This document shows, one piece after another, positions 17,406 to 26,385 of a stretch of DNA of 64,000 nt. Location: NCBI RefSeq assembly GCF_014884385.1, contig NZ_WKFH01000003.1, positions 2,078,001 to 2,142,000 on the forward strand, in the 5' to 3' direction. Numbering within the stretch: position 1 is the first letter of the stretch; each line of letters opens with the position of its first letter. Source of the stretch: Phycobacter azelaicus (lineage in GTDB: Bacteria; Pseudomonadota; Alphaproteobacteria; Rhodobacterales; Rhodobacteraceae). The notes beneath the pieces are model-generated. The model saw only the letters and a list, made by a program, of their open reading frames with translations, did no database searches and was not told where the DNA came from. A program made the translations under genes and the position numbers.

Positions 17406-18467
17406 TCAGGCCAATGCGCGTTCGGCGCGTTGATCGACCAGCAGGTCGGTGACCATCGCGCCGATCCACATGCAGAACAGGGCCAGCCAGGCGGTTCCGG
17501 CAAAGATGGACCCGCCGGTGACACCGGCGCCGATGGCGCAGCCGCCTGCCAGCATGCCGCCGAACCCCATCAGGGCGGCTCCGATCATGGCCTTGCGCAT
17601 GGTAACGGGACCGTCAAAGGCCTGGATCTTCATCTCTCCGGCAAAGGCGGCGGCGATCATCGCGCCGATAAAGACACCGGGGACAAGGCCGACATCGAAT
17701 TCCAGGATGGCGTTGCGGTCGAGGAAGAACATCAGCGTATGAGCCGAAGGGCCGGTGAAGGTGGCGCTTTCGATCTGCACCGGGTCAAAGGCCACGAGGC
17801 TGAGTCCATAGGTCAGCACCCAGCCCATGGCGACGGCAAAGCCGACCCCCGAGGCAAAGATCAGCCGCGCCGCGCCAATGCGGTTCCTGCGCGAGAGCCA
17901 CAGGGCGAGCACTGCAATCGCAAGGCCCATGGCGAGCCCTCCCCAATCGGGCAGACCCACGGTGGCCAGCAGATCCATGTTGCGCCCGCCCGAAGTGACC
18001 CAGAGGGCAGCCAGCTTGTCGCGCAGAGGAGACAAAACGCCCGCAAGGCTCATCTGCGCGACCACGGCAAAGATCAGCCCCGAGACGACCGAGCGCAGGT
18101 TCCCTGTGGCGGCCAGCACCAGAAGCCGCCCCGAACATCCTCGCGCCAGCACCATGCCCGCGCCGAACAGCAAGCCGCCGATCACCGCGCCAGACCAACT
18201 GCCGGGGACCGCCATCATGCGCGCATCGGCTGCATTCATCAGCCCCAGAAGCTGCGCGGCCTGCACCCAGACCACGGCGGTGGAAAAGGTCAGGAGCCAG
18301 ACCGCCACCTTGTCCTCCATCCGCCCGCGGGCGAATTCAACGGTGGCCGCGCGCAGGCAAAACCGCGAGCGCTGGGCAGCGACGCCAAAGGTCAGCCCGG
18401 TGGCAAGGCCAAAGAGGGCGGCCGTAGGGGCTTCTCCGATACGTTCAACGAGTGAAACCAGATCCAT
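17406..18467 (-). CDS. YeeE/YedE family transporter (thiosulfate/sulfur transport)
   Basis: A 353-residue membrane protein with two sulf-transport repeats. It has conserved cysteines in RSRFCLRAA (about residue 37), ARGCSGRLL and AGGCAIGAG, the Cys that relay thiosulfate in the YeeE/TsuA structure. About ten hydrophobic helices can be seen. The start is set at 18467 because a perfect AGGAGGT precedes it; an upstream start at 18524 is possible. It ends 8 bp from priA, with which it is convergent. It is divergent from the MFS transporter. Confidence 0.88.
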   Translation of the reverse strand: MDLVSLVERIGEAPTAALFGLATGLTFGVAAQRSRFCLRAATVEFARGRMEDKVAVWLLTFSTAVVWVQAAQLLGLMNAADARMMAVPGSWSGAVIGGLLFGAGMVLARGCSGRLLVLAATGNLRSVVSGLIFAVVAQMSLAGVLSPLRDKLAALWVTSGGRNMDLLATVGLPDWGGLAMGLAIAVLALWLSRRNRIGAARLIFASGVGFAVAMGWVLTYGLSLVAFDPVQIESATFTGPSAHTLMFFLDRNAILEFDVGLVPGVFIGAMIAAAFAGEMKIQAFDGPVTMRKAMIGAALMGFGGMLAGGCAIGAGVTGGSIFAGTAWLALFCMWIGAMVTDLLVDQRAERALA

Positions 18468-18584
18468 TGCGCACCTCCTGAAACATGCAAGCATCCTAAT
18501 ATGTGCGTCCGATCCAGCGCGCATTGATGCAGATCAGATGTGCGCGGGCTGTTTTATCCTCGCCTGCGCGCGAAAAGAGGCGTA

Positions 18585-19832
18585 ATGGCTGGTCTCATGT
18601 TCAAGCCGATCCCGATAGAAACCGCGCGCCATCTGCCGCGCTGGCGCCGCCCGACCACGCTGCTGTTCGTGATGGCCCTTTGTATGCCGATTGCCTTCAA
18701 CGCATGGAATGCGCTTCTGAACAACTTCGTTATCGAGGTTGCGGATTTTGATGGCGCCGATATCGGGCTTTTGCACACCGTGCGTGAAATCCCAGGTTTT
18801 CTGGCTGTCGGGGTGATTGCTGTCATCATGCTGATGCGTGAACAGGTCCTCGGACTTGTCTCCCTGATGCTGTTGGGGGCGGCGACGGCGATGACGGCCT
18901 GGTATCCCTCCTTGGGCGGCATTCTGACGATCACCATGCTGTCCTCTATCGGGTTTCACTATTACGAGACGGTGAACCAGTCGTTGCAGCTGCAATGGCT
19001 TCCCAAAGACCGCGCGCCACAGATGCTGGGCTGGCTTCTGGCGGCGGGGTCAGCCGCCACACTGGTGGTCTACGGGCTGATCGTACTTTTGTGGGAGCCT
19101 TTGAACCTCAGCTATAACGTGGTGTTCATGACCGCAGGCGGGGTGACGACGCTGCTCGCCTTTACCTGCCTCATGGTCTATCCGCAGTTCGAGGCCCCAC
19201 ATCCGCAGGTCAAGAAGCTGATCCTGCGGCGTCGCTACTGGCTTTACTACGCGTTACAGTTCATGTCCGGCGCGCGGCGGCAGATTTTCGTGGTCTTTGC
19301 CGGTTTCATGATGGTCGAGAAGTTCGGCTTTGACGTGCACGAAGTGACAGCACTGTTTCTGATTAACCTGGTGATCAATATGGCAGCCGCCCCCTTGTTG
19401 GGGCGGTTTGTATCGATCTTTGGGGAGCGGCGCACTCTGATCTTTGAATATGCGGGGCTTGCCATCGTCTTTGCGCTTTATGGTGGGCTTTATTGGTTCG
19501 GCTGGGGCGTGTTGCTGGCAGCCATCCTTTATGTGGTGGATCACGTGCTGTTTGCGCTGGCGTTGGCGCTCAAGACCTATTTCCAGAAGATCGCGGACCC
19601 GGGAGATATCGCGCCTACCGCTGCTGTGGCGTTTACCATCAATCATATTGCCGCAGTCTTCCTACCAGTGCTTCTGGGCATGCTTTGGGTGATCTCGCCC
19701 GGTGCGGTCTTTGGTCTGGCGGCGGGCATGGCGCTGGTGTCGCTAGCGCTGGCCTGCCTGATCCCGCGCCATCCGGAGCCGGGCAACGAGACGGTGTTCT
19801 CCAAATACCTGCCTGCAGCCCCGGCAGAGTAA
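18585..19832 (+). CDS. MFS transporter
   Basis: A 415-residue major facilitator protein with about twelve hydrophobic helices in two halves joined by a loop near residues 200-220. The early helix-2/3 loop contains GADIGLLHTVREIPG, in place of the usual DRxGRR motif. Substrate unknown. The start at 18585 is chosen from GAGG five bases upstream; a GUG or upstream start at 18540 is less likely. The gap to the divergent YeeE-type gene is about 117 bp, enough for two promoters. It is followed after 77 bp by prmA on the same strand. Confidence 0.85.
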   Translation: MAGLMFKPIPIETARHLPRWRRPTTLLFVMALCMPIAFNAWNALLNNFVIEVADFDGADIGLLHTVREIPGFLAVGVIAVIMLMREQVLGLVSLMLLGAATAMTAWYPSLGGILTITMLSSIGFHYYETVNQSLQLQWLPKDRAPQMLGWLLAAGSAATLVVYGLIVLLWEPLNLSYNVVFMTAGGVTTLLAFTCLMVYPQFEAPHPQVKKLILRRRYWLYYALQFMSGARRQIFVVFAGFMMVEKFGFDVHEVTALFLINLVINMAAAPLLGRFVSIFGERRTLIFEYAGLAIVFALYGGLYWFGWGVLLAAILYVVDHVLFALALALKTYFQKIADPGDIAPTAAVAFTINHIAAVFLPVLLGMLWVISPGAVFGLAAGMALVSLALACLIPRHPEPGNETVFSKYLPAAPAE

Positions 19833-19909
19833 GGCCGTCATCCGCGCTAACGCTTGACGCCGCGCCCCGCGCGGCCTAGGCGCAGGGCAGCAACCGCTGG
19901 AGAGACCCC

Positions 19910-20782
19910 ATGCCCACCTATACCGCCCTGACGACCCTGACCGGAAAAGCCAAAGCCGAGGCGCTGGGCGAGGCGATGGAGCGACTGACGCCCGAACCCA
20001 CCGGTGTCGGTGTTTTCGAGGTCGAGGATGGATCGGGCCTCTGGGAGGTCGGCGGTTACTTCACCGAGGCCCCGGACGAGGCAGGTCTCGCTCTCCTTGC
20101 GACGATGCACGAGGCCAAGCCCTTTGCCGTTTCCGAGCTGCCGGAAACCGATTGGGTCGCCCATGTGCGCCGCGAACTTGCTCCGGTTGAGGCCGGGCGG
20201 TTCTTTGTCTACGGCAGCCATGATGCGGACAAACTGCCCAAGGGCAAGATCCCGCTGCTGATCGAGGCGGCCATGGCCTTTGGCACCGGGCACCACGGCA
20301 CCACGCTGGGTTGCCTCAAGGCGCTGGATCATCTGATTGACACAGGCTTTACCGGCACCAAGGTTGCCGACATCGGCTGCGGCACTGCAGTTCTGGCAAT
20401 GGCGGCGGCGCGGGTCTGGGACGGGCAGTTTATGGCCAGCGACATCGACGAGGTCGCCGTCGAGGTGGCCGAAGCCAACCTCAAAGCCAATGATATGGCG
20501 GGGCAGGTGACCTGCCTTGAGGCCGCCGGTTTCGATCACGCGGACCTGAAGGCAGCCGCGCCTTATGATCTGATCTTTGCCAATATCCTCAAAGGGCCGC
20601 TCGTTGCCCTGTCGCCAGACATAGCGGCAAACCTGCGCGCGGGTGGCTATGCGATCCTTTCTGGCATCCTCAATGATCAGGCCGACAACGTGATCTCGGT
20701 TTACGATGAAAACGGGCTGAAGCTTCAACGCCGTGACGAAATCGGCGAATGGACCACGCTGCTGCTTAAGAAGGGCGGTTGA
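19910..20782 (+). CDS. prmA: Ribosomal protein L11 methyltransferase
   Basis: A 290-residue cytoplasmic enzyme that trimethylates ribosomal protein L11 using SAM. The signature AFGTGHHGTT (about 125-134) precedes motif I, VADIGCGTAVLAMA (about 152-165), and the N/D-PY-like motif IFANILKGPL (about 220-229) is the catalytic-loop equivalent of PrmA. Length is normal. The N-terminal substrate-recognition domain (about 1-70) is present. It follows the MFS gene by 77 bp but is probably transcribed on its own. Confidence 0.95.
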   Translation: MPTYTALTTLTGKAKAEALGEAMERLTPEPTGVGVFEVEDGSGLWEVGGYFTEAPDEAGLALLATMHEAKPFAVSELPETDWVAHVRRELAPVEAGRFFVYGSHDADKLPKGKIPLLIEAAMAFGTGHHGTTLGCLKALDHLIDTGFTGTKVADIGCGTAVLAMAAARVWDGQFMASDIDEVAVEVAEANLKANDMAGQVTCLEAAGFDHADLKAAAPYDLIFANILKGPLVALSPDIAANLRAGGYAILSGILNDQADNVISVYDENGLKLQRRDEIGEWTTLLLKKGG

Positions 20783-20804
20783 TTTAGCCAATTTTGGTAC
20801 GAAT

Positions 20805-20823
20805 TTTAGGGAACTGCCCTAAA
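20805..20823. repeat. Short inverted repeat after prmA
   Basis: A perfect 7-bp inverted repeat TTTAGGG/CCCTAAA with a 5-nt loop lies 22 bp after the prmA stop and about 65 bp before the next start. It could be a weak terminator or a regulatory dyad. There is no T-run. Confidence 0.35.
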
Positions 20824-20887
20824 CTTGCCACAATTCGGTCGCAGAATGACATATCGACTGGTGGGGGCCAGTTCGGGGGCTCATGTT

Positions 20888-21241
20888 ATGAGCAAACAGC
20901 ATCGAGATTTCCATGCGCGCTTGCAACGTCTTGAGGACAAGCATAGCGCTATGACATCCGGGTACTCCGCACATGTGGGGGCGGATGGCCTTATCGTGGT
21001 GGAGCCACGCAAGCCCGCAAAGTCTCGTGGGTGGATGACGCCGCGTGCGGTCGTCTATTTCCTTTGTTTCTTCTTTATTTTCAAGGGTGTCGTTATGGCG
21101 GCGCTGGGTTTTGCCAGCTACGAGGCGCGTGTCGCCGAGTTGTCAAAGGGAATCTTGATCGAGCGCGCCGGAGCCATCGTGATGCAGCCCGAACCCATCT
21201 CTGTTTTCATTGGCTACAAGCTGCGCCCTTACCTTCACTGA
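20888..21241 (+). CDS. Uncharacterised single-pass membrane protein
   Basis: A 117-residue protein with a charged, likely coiled N-terminus (MSKQHRDFHARLQRLEDKHS), one hydrophobic helix near residues 55-75 (VVYFLCFFFIFKGVVMAALG), and a short extracytoplasmic tail ending in a Pro-rich YKLRPYLH. I recognise no family. Start is set at 20888 with a GGGGG upstream; a longer frame begins at 20825. No operon partner is evident. Confidence 0.6.
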   Translation: MSKQHRDFHARLQRLEDKHSAMTSGYSAHVGADGLIVVEPRKPAKSRGWMTPRAVVYFLCFFFIFKGVVMAALGFASYEARVAELSKGILIERAGAIVMQPEPISVFIGYKLRPYLH

Positions 21242-21330
21242 AAGGTGTGGGCCCGCGACCTCTCCTTAAAATGAGCCTCGAAGCAACAGGCCTGAGTCTG
21301 AAGATGAGAAATGACCGCCCAAATATGAAA

Positions 21331-21358
21331 CGCCGCGGCGTCAGTTGACTCCGCGGCG
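21331..21358 (-). terminator. Hairpin terminator after the DUF1127 gene
   Basis: An 8-bp arm (21331-21338 with 21351-21358) encloses a second GTCA/TGAC stem. On the minus strand the 3' arm reads into TTTCATATTT, about 50 bp beyond the DUF1127 stop. Confidence 0.5.
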
Positions 21359-21407
21359 CTGATCCCTGCTGCCCCGAGGGAAGCGAGTAGCAGTTGAATC
21401 AAAGAGT

Positions 21408-21626
21408 TCAGAATGGTGATTTGCCGTTTGCAATCTCGTCGATGTCGCCGCGGCACATGCCAATATCGGCCAGTTCACGGTCGCTGAGAACGCCGAGGGT
21501 CTTGCGGGTCACGCGTGCATCATTCCAGGCAATAGCCTCAGCCAGAACAGTGCTCAAAAGGCTTCCGATACGGCCAAACAGGCCGACAGAGCCATAGGTG
21601 GTGCGGGTGGTATCAAATGCAGCCAT
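21408..21626 (-). CDS. DUF1127 (YjiS-like) small protein
   Basis: A 72-residue protein with the YjiS-like C-terminal pattern RKTLGVLSDRELADIGMCRGDIDEIA. DUF1127 proteins are abundant in alphaproteobacteria, and in a few species small Arg-rich members affect phosphate and RNA metabolism. Its own role is unknown. A clear AGGACAAGGAT precedes the ATG. It is divergent from ruvC across 349 bp. Confidence 0.88.
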   Translation of the reverse strand: MAAFDTTRTTYGSVGLFGRIGSLLSTVLAEAIAWNDARVTRKTLGVLSDRELADIGMCRGDIDEIANGKSPF

Positions 21627-21975
21627 ATCCTTGTCCTCTTAAGGTGTGTGTTTCACTGTGTGCGCGTTCGTACTCCGTGGCGCAGTACTCGGCAGGTAGA
21701 GACGAAAAATCCGTCCTGCAAGATCGATTTTTGCATGGCTCTACGCAAAAAATGCATAGCTCAATCCCTTGTAAATAAGGGGGAACGGCCATTTGTGGCG
21801 TTGGGGAGGCGAATGTGTCGTTGCCAGACCTTTGGGCGGCGTTTTTGGTCCGGATCTTCGGCTTTTGCACCTCTTCACGGAGTGCGGCGATCGCCAAAAG
21901 CGTTTGGACATGTTCGCCTTTTGTGCTAGCGGTTTTTGCAAACAATTCTAGCGAGCGGGCAGGGGTGGAGCGGAC
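21627..21975. other. Intergenic region between DUF1127 gene and ruvC
   Basis: A 349-bp divergent stretch, moderately AT-rich near 21715-21785 (CTTGTAAATAAGGG) compared with the neighbours. Besides the LexA-like box listed separately I see no RNA gene or small frame with a convincing start. It should hold the promoters of both genes. Confidence 0.45.
21912..21926. promoter_or_regulatory. LexA-like box upstream of ruvC
   Basis: GTTC, seven bases, GTGC (21912-21926) matches the alphaproteobacterial SOS box GTTC-N7-GTTC at 7 of 8 fixed positions. A TTGGAC lies just before it (21904-21909) and could be a -35. It lies 50 bp before ruvC, which is SOS-controlled in several bacteria. The match may be chance. 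Confidence 0.4.
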
Positions 21976-22473
21976 ATGCGGATTTTGGGGATCGATCCGG
22001 GGCTGCGAACCCTTGGCTGGGGCATCATCGAATCGCAAGGTACCCGCCTGACGCATGTCGCCAATGGGCTATGCCATTCCGATGGGGATGATTTGGGTGA
22101 GCGGCTTTTGTCGCTGCACAACCAGGTGAGCGAGGTGATCGCGCACTACCGTCCGGGCGAGGCCGCCATCGAACAGACTTTTGTGAACAAGGACGGTGCC
22201 GGGACTCTGAAGCTGGGTCAGGCGCGGGGCGTCGCTCTGTTGACCCTGGCCAAGGCGGGATTGCCGGTGGGCGAATATGCACCCAACCGGGTGAAAAAGA
22301 CAGTCGTGGGCGTGGGCCATGCAGACAAGGGACAGATCCTGCACATGGTCAAGCTGCAACTGCCCGGTTGTAACCCAAAGGGTGCGGATGCTGCAGATGC
22401 GCTGGCCATCGCCATTTGCCACGCCTATTACGGGGGCTCGAACCAACGGGTCTTGAAGGAGGTGCGCGCATGA
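21976..22473 (+). CDS. ruvC: Holliday junction endonuclease RuvC
   Basis: A 165-residue homodimeric resolvase that cuts Holliday junctions symmetrically. The catalytic acidic residues are present: Asp7 in [12 protein letters not shown], Glu66 in [11 protein letters not shown], and Asp138 and Asp141 in [15 protein letters not shown]. Start codon 21976 fits the family N-terminus MRILGIDPG. It overlaps ruvA by 4 bp (ATGA), so ruvC-ruvA-ruvB form one operon. A LexA-like box lies upstream. Confidence 0.97.
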   Translation: MRILGIDPGLRTLGWGIIESQGTRLTHVANGLCHSDGDDLGERLLSLHNQVSEVIAHYRPGEAAIEQTFVNKDGAGTLKLGQARGVALLTLAKAGLPVGEYAPNRVKKTVVGVGHADKGQILHMVKLQLPGCNPKGADAADALAIAICHAYYGGSNQRVLKEVRA

Positions 22474-23162
22474 TCGGCAAGTTGACCGGACGGCTGGAGT
22501 ACCGCGCGCCGGATCACGTCCTGATCGATGTGCGCGGGGTGGGCTATATCGTCTATTGCTCGGATCGCACTCTTGCGGCATTGCCCGGCGTCGGGGAACC
22601 TGTCGCGCTTTATACCGAACTACTGGTGCGCGAAGACCTGATGCAGCTTTATGGCTTTCCTTCGCTGGTGGAGAAGGAATGGCATCGTCTCCTTACTTCG
22701 GTGCAGGGGGTCGGGGCGAAGGTGTCGCTCGCCATTCTGGGCGCATTGGGGCCCGATGGGGTGAGCCGCGCTATTGCCCTGGGCGATTGGGCAGCCGTCA
22801 AGGCGGCCAAGGGGGTTGGCCCCAAGACTGCGCAGCGCATTGTGTTGGACCTTAAAGACAAGGCACCTGGCGTGATGGCCATGGGGGGGACGGTCTCCGA
22901 GGCAATGGACGGCCCGGCCCTTGAAGATGTGGTGGAGCCTGCCACGCCAGCGTCTGCACCAAAAAAGGCAAAACCGGCCAAGCCCAAGGCGCCCTCGGGG
23001 GCCGCCGCCGCCTCTGCCGGGGCGCTTTCGGCGCTGGCGAACCTGGGTTACGGTCCCTCGGACGCAGCCGCTGCCGTGGCCGAGGCTGCGGGCGACAATC
23101 CCGATGCGGGAGAAGCTGAATTGATCCGCGCTGCCCTGCGTCTGCTGGCACCAAAGGGGTGA
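22470..23162 (+). CDS. ruvA: Holliday junction branch migration protein RuvA
   Basis: A 230-residue protein that tetramerises, binds Holliday junctions and loads RuvB. The OB-fold N-terminus begins [15 protein letters not shown], and the paired helix-hairpin-helix region contains [17 protein letters not shown] and [18 protein letters not shown] (about 77-131). A Pro/Ala/Lys-rich linker (about 155-190) leads to the RuvB-binding C-terminal domain (about 190-230). Start at 22470 follows AAGGAGG and overlaps the ruvC stop. Confidence 0.96.
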   Translation: MIGKLTGRLEYRAPDHVLIDVRGVGYIVYCSDRTLAALPGVGEPVALYTELLVREDLMQLYGFPSLVEKEWHRLLTSVQGVGAKVSLAILGALGPDGVSRAIALGDWAAVKAAKGVGPKTAQRIVLDLKDKAPGVMAMGGTVSEAMDGPALEDVVEPATPASAPKKAKPAKPKAPSGAAAASAGALSALANLGYGPSDAAAAVAEAAGDNPDAGEAELIRAALRLLAPKG

Positions 23163-23169
23163 GGCCTGG

Positions 23170-24201
23170 ATGACCGACTCCGATCCAACCCTGCGCCCGG
23201 CACCCTTGCCGGAAGACAGTGAACAGGACAATGATCGCGCCCTGCGGCCGCAAGGGCTGTCCGAATTTATCGGCCAGGCCGAAGCGCGCGCCAACCTGCG
23301 CGTTTTCATCGAAAGCGCCCGCCGCCGTGGCGAGGCGATGGATCACACGCTGTTTCACGGCCCACCTGGCCTTGGTAAGACGACCCTGGCGCAGATCGTG
23401 GCGCGGGAACTGGGTGTGAATTTCCGCATGACCTCGGGGCCGGTTCTGGCCAAGGCAGGTGATCTTGCGGCGATCCTCACCAACCTTGAAGCGCGTGATG
23501 TGCTGTTCATTGATGAGATCCACCGGCTGAACCCGGCCGTCGAAGAGGTGCTCTATCCGGCGATGGAAGATTTCGAGCTGGATCTGGTCATCGGGGAAGG
23601 CCCTGCCGCGCGTACAGTGCGGATCGAGTTGCAGCCCTTCACGCTGGTTGGGGCCACCACACGCATGGGGCTTTTGACCACGCCGCTGCGCGACAGGTTC
23701 GGCATTCCGACGCGGCTGCAGTTCTACACGGTGGATGAGCTGCATGAGATCGTCAGCCGCAATGCCCGCAAGCTAGGAGCCCCGGCGGATGATGCCGGTG
23801 CGCGGGAGATCGCGCGGCGCGCGCGCGGCACCCCAAGGATCGCCGGACGGCTCTTGCGCCGCGTGGTGGACTTTGCGGTTGTCGAGGGCGATGGAACGAT
23901 CACCCGTGAGCTGGCCGACGGGGCGCTGACGCGGCTTGGGGTGGATAATCTCGGCCTTGATGGGGCGGACCGGCGGTATCTGCGGCTGATCGCGGAGAAC
24001 TATGCGGGCGGTCCGGTGGGAATTGAGACCCTGTCCGCTGCGTTGTCGGAAAGCCGAGATGCGCTGGAAGAGGTGATTGAGCCATATTTGTTGCAGCAGG
24101 GACTGATCCAGCGCACGCCCCGCGGGCGGATGCTGGCGCAAAAGGCCTGGACGCATCTGGGGATCGCACCGCCCAAATCGCAGAGCGATTTGTTCTCTTG
24201 A
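23170..24201 (+). CDS. ruvB: Holliday junction helicase RuvB
   Basis: A 343-residue AAA+ motor that forms hexamers on either side of RuvA. Walker A is GPPGLGKT at 64-71 and Walker B is FIDEIHRLN at about 113-121; GATTRMG (sensor 1 region) follows. The C-terminal winged-helix domain spans about 260-335. It starts 7 bp after ruvA and shares its operon. A GC-rich repeat region follows. Confidence 0.97.
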   Translation: MTDSDPTLRPAPLPEDSEQDNDRALRPQGLSEFIGQAEARANLRVFIESARRRGEAMDHTLFHGPPGLGKTTLAQIVARELGVNFRMTSGPVLAKAGDLAAILTNLEARDVLFIDEIHRLNPAVEEVLYPAMEDFELDLVIGEGPAARTVRIELQPFTLVGATTRMGLLTTPLRDRFGIPTRLQFYTVDELHEIVSRNARKLGAPADDAGAREIARRARGTPRIAGRLLRRVVDFAVVEGDGTITRELADGALTRLGVDNLGLDGADRRYLRLIAENYAGGPVGIETLSAALSESRDALEEVIEPYLLQQGLIQRTPRGRMLAQKAWTHLGIAPPKSQSDLFS

Positions 24202-24592
24202 CCGGTGCTTCTCCCGCCCGACGCTTTGGCATCGAGAATGCCGCGCCTCCGTGGGGCTGGGCGCCGCTGACGCGGCGCGAGATCTGCTGAGAGGTGCCTT
24301 GAGGAACAGGTCTGCTCCTCAAGGCACCAATTCCAGTTTCGGAGGCCCTTTGCCGCCTCAAGGGTAAACCACGCGTGCCGCGTGGCCGCATGCGCGGCCC
24401 TTGACCCGGAAAAGGACGGGGGCGTGCCTTGGGACAACCGCGCCGCGTCAGCGGCGCCGGGCCCAAGTCCGCAAAGGGGTGCCGGCACCGCCGGTGCACC
24501 TGCGGACGCGAGAGCACGCCCTTGCCGTTTGCTTTACAGAAAGGCATAGACGCAACGGGTCGCCGACGGCCGATAGTGACGGAGCCTTTCTC
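24202..24592. repeat. GC-rich palindromic mosaic repeat, copy 2
   Basis: No gene is seen in these 391 bp. They contain a perfect 13-bp hairpin (GGTGCCTTGAGGA at 24293-24305 with 24316-24328), an 18-bp inverted repeat separated by 163 bp (24260-24277 with 24441-24458), and the 16-mer GCGGCGCCGGGCCCAA (24451-24466) found exactly also at 42191 and 61433. CTCCCGC at 24211-24217 marks the left edge. The 13-bp hairpin may end the ruv operon, although a T-run is lacking. Confidence 0.65.
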
Positions 24593-25252
24593 ATGACGCT
24601 TGATTTGACACCGGAACAGATCGAAACCCTGTTCAGGCGCGCCGATGGCACCTATGCGTTCGCGCGCTGGGGGCGTCCGATTGCGCCCATCGTCTTTGGT
24701 GTGGAGGAGGAGACACTGAAAACGATCAAAGGCGCGCTGGAGGCCGTTGTGACCCTCGCCGGGCACCAGATGTCGGAGACTGACCCGGAACTGGGGACAA
24801 ACCTCATGTTCTTTTTCTTTCGGGACTGGGATGAGCTGCTCGAGATCCCAGATCTTGATCGTCTTGTTCCAGACCTTTCACAACGTGTTGCACGCCTCAA
24901 GGAGGCCGGTGCCAGCCAGTACCGCGCCTTCCGGTTCGACGATCAGGGCGGGATTCAGGCGGCCTTTGTCTTTCTGCGCATGTCCGGCGATCTGGCCAGG
25001 ATGCCGGCCGAGACGCTGGCGCTCACCCAGGCGGTGCAGATCATGCTGATGTGGGGAGATCACGCCTTTGCCGAACAATCCCCGCTGGCGGTGCTGCCTG
25101 AAACCGGCGCCACCATCCTGCGCCCGGAGATCGCGGGGGTCATCGCTGCTGCCTACGACCGGATGATGCCGGTTGCGGCGAAGGATGCCTCTCATGCGCT
25201 TCGCCTGTTTGCGCGGTTGCAGGCACCGACGCAGACCTCTCCGGGCCAGTAG
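24593..25252 (+). CDS. Conserved uncharacterised protein
   Basis: A 219-residue soluble protein with no signal peptide, membrane segment or cysteine motif. The first 60 residues (MTLDLTPEQIETLFRRADGTYAFARWGR) begin a compact alpha/beta domain; the FFFFRDWDELLEIPDLDRLV stretch is notable for aromatics. I believe it belongs to a Rhodobacteraceae-restricted family, from memory of similar proteins, not from a search. The start at 24593 follows GAGCC weakly; the longer upstream frame lies in repeat DNA. It is followed after 14 bp by thpR, so the two may be co-transcribed. Confidence 0.65.
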   Translation: MTLDLTPEQIETLFRRADGTYAFARWGRPIAPIVFGVEEETLKTIKGALEAVVTLAGHQMSETDPELGTNLMFFFFRDWDELLEIPDLDRLVPDLSQRVARLKEAGASQYRAFRFDDQGGIQAAFVFLRMSGDLARMPAETLALTQAVQIMLMWGDHAFAEQSPLAVLPETGATILRPEIAGVIAAAYDRMMPVAAKDASHALRLFARLQAPTQTSPGQ

Positions 25253-25266
25253 CGGCAAGCCCGGTC

Positions 25267-25824
25267 ATGCGTGCCTTTGTTGGACTTCCCCTGCCAGATG
25301 ATGCGCTTCACGCGCTGGAGCGGCTTCAGGAGGGCATTCCCGTGGGCCGTATCGTACCGGGAGAGAACCTGCACCTGACGCTGGCGTTTCTGGATGATCA
25401 GCCCGAAGCCGCGCTGCAAGCGTTGCATGAGGCACTGTCACAGATCCGAGTGCCCCCACTGGCGCTTGATATCAGGGGGCTGGATCTGTTCGGTGGGCGC
25501 AGCCCGCGCATTCTGTTTGCAGCTGTCTGCCCCGACCCAATCCTCTCTCGCCTGCGCGATCAGGTGCGGCGGGCGGCGGAGCGGGCAGAGATCGATCTAT
25601 CTCGTGAAAGGTTCAGGCCGCATATCACGCTGGCGCGCTTTGGTCGCGACATGCCGGAACATCAGGCCCGGCGTTTGGGGGGCTTCCTTCAGGCACATGG
25701 GGACTTCTCCTTGACTGACGTTCTGGTCGAACGCATGGCGCTCTACCGCTCCACCCTCACGCCAGATGGCGCAAGATACGATCTTCTTGCGGACTATCCG
25801 TTGGAGGCAGGCGAGGGCCGATAG
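25267..25824 (+). CDS. thpR: RNA 2',3'-cyclic phosphodiesterase (2'-5' RNA ligase type)
   Basis: A 185-residue 2H phosphoesterase-family enzyme. Two HxTx motifs are present: HLTL at residues 36-39 (ENLHLTLAFLD) and HITL at 119-122 (RPHITLARFG). The family opens 2',3'-cyclic phosphates and, in vitro, ligates 2'-5' RNA; the in vivo role is unclear. The start is ATG at 25267, with only a weak ribosome-binding site, 14 bp after the preceding gene. Confidence 0.9.
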   Translation: MRAFVGLPLPDDALHALERLQEGIPVGRIVPGENLHLTLAFLDDQPEAALQALHEALSQIRVPPLALDIRGLDLFGGRSPRILFAAVCPDPILSRLRDQVRRAAERAEIDLSRERFRPHITLARFGRDMPEHQARRLGGFLQAHGDFSLTDVLVERMALYRSTLTPDGARYDLLADYPLEAGEGR

Positions 25825-25891
25825 ACGCACTGGGCTTGCCGCCCGAATGGGCGCGCCCTAGGGTGCCCGAGGAAGCTAGAGAGGTCAGATC

Positions 25892-26278
25892 ATGGCGCAT
25901 GAATTCCCGGTACGGGTCTACTACGAGGACACGGACATGGGCGGGATCGTCTATCACGCCAACTACCTGCGCTACATTGAGCGCGCGCGCAGCGACTGGG
26001 TGCGAAAGCTGGGCAACGACCAGAACGCGATGCGCGATGCCGGGATTATCTGGGTCGTTCAGCGGATCGAGGCGGACTACCTCGCGCCCGCCAAGTTCGA
26101 GGACGAGCTGATGGTGGAAACCGAGGTGGAAAAACTGACCGGTGCACGCCTGACCATGCGCCAGTTGGTACGCCGTGGCGACACCCCTCTGTTCAAGGCC
26201 GTCGTTACGGCAGTCTGCGTCACCGCCAGTGATGGTCGCCCGACACGCCTGCCGGCAGAGATTCGCGCATTGCTCTAG
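25892..26278 (+). CDS. ybgC: Tol-Pal associated acyl-CoA thioesterase YbgC
   Basis: A 128-residue hot-dog-fold thioesterase. The catalytic pattern YEDTDMGGIVYHANYL (residues 11-26) contains the family Asp and His. YbgC hydrolyses short- or medium-chain acyl-CoA and heads the Tol-Pal cluster in many proteobacteria, as here. AGAGG is placed properly before the ATG. It is 108 bp upstream of tolQ, which may have its own promoter. Confidence 0.94.
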   Translation: MAHEFPVRVYYEDTDMGGIVYHANYLRYIERARSDWVRKLGNDQNAMRDAGIIWVVQRIEADYLAPAKFEDELMVETEVEKLTGARLTMRQLVRRGDTPLFKAVVTAVCVTASDGRPTRLPAEIRALL

Positions 26279-26385
26279 GCTTTGGGCGCTGTCACGCCTG
26301 TTTCATTGGCTTTTCGGTTTGATTTGAGCTAGCGTTGTTCCAATCAAGGTCGCGAACAGACGGCCGGAAACGATAGAGCAGGCTA

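Noticed and set aside
21613..22056. Minus-strand frame between the DUF1127 gene and ruvC
   Set aside because: It overlaps the ruvC start and the probable promoters and has no supporting start.
24202..24592. Hairpin-rich region considered as a CRISPR array
   Set aside because: Repeats are not evenly spaced and no repeated unit of 25-40 bp with unique spacers is present.
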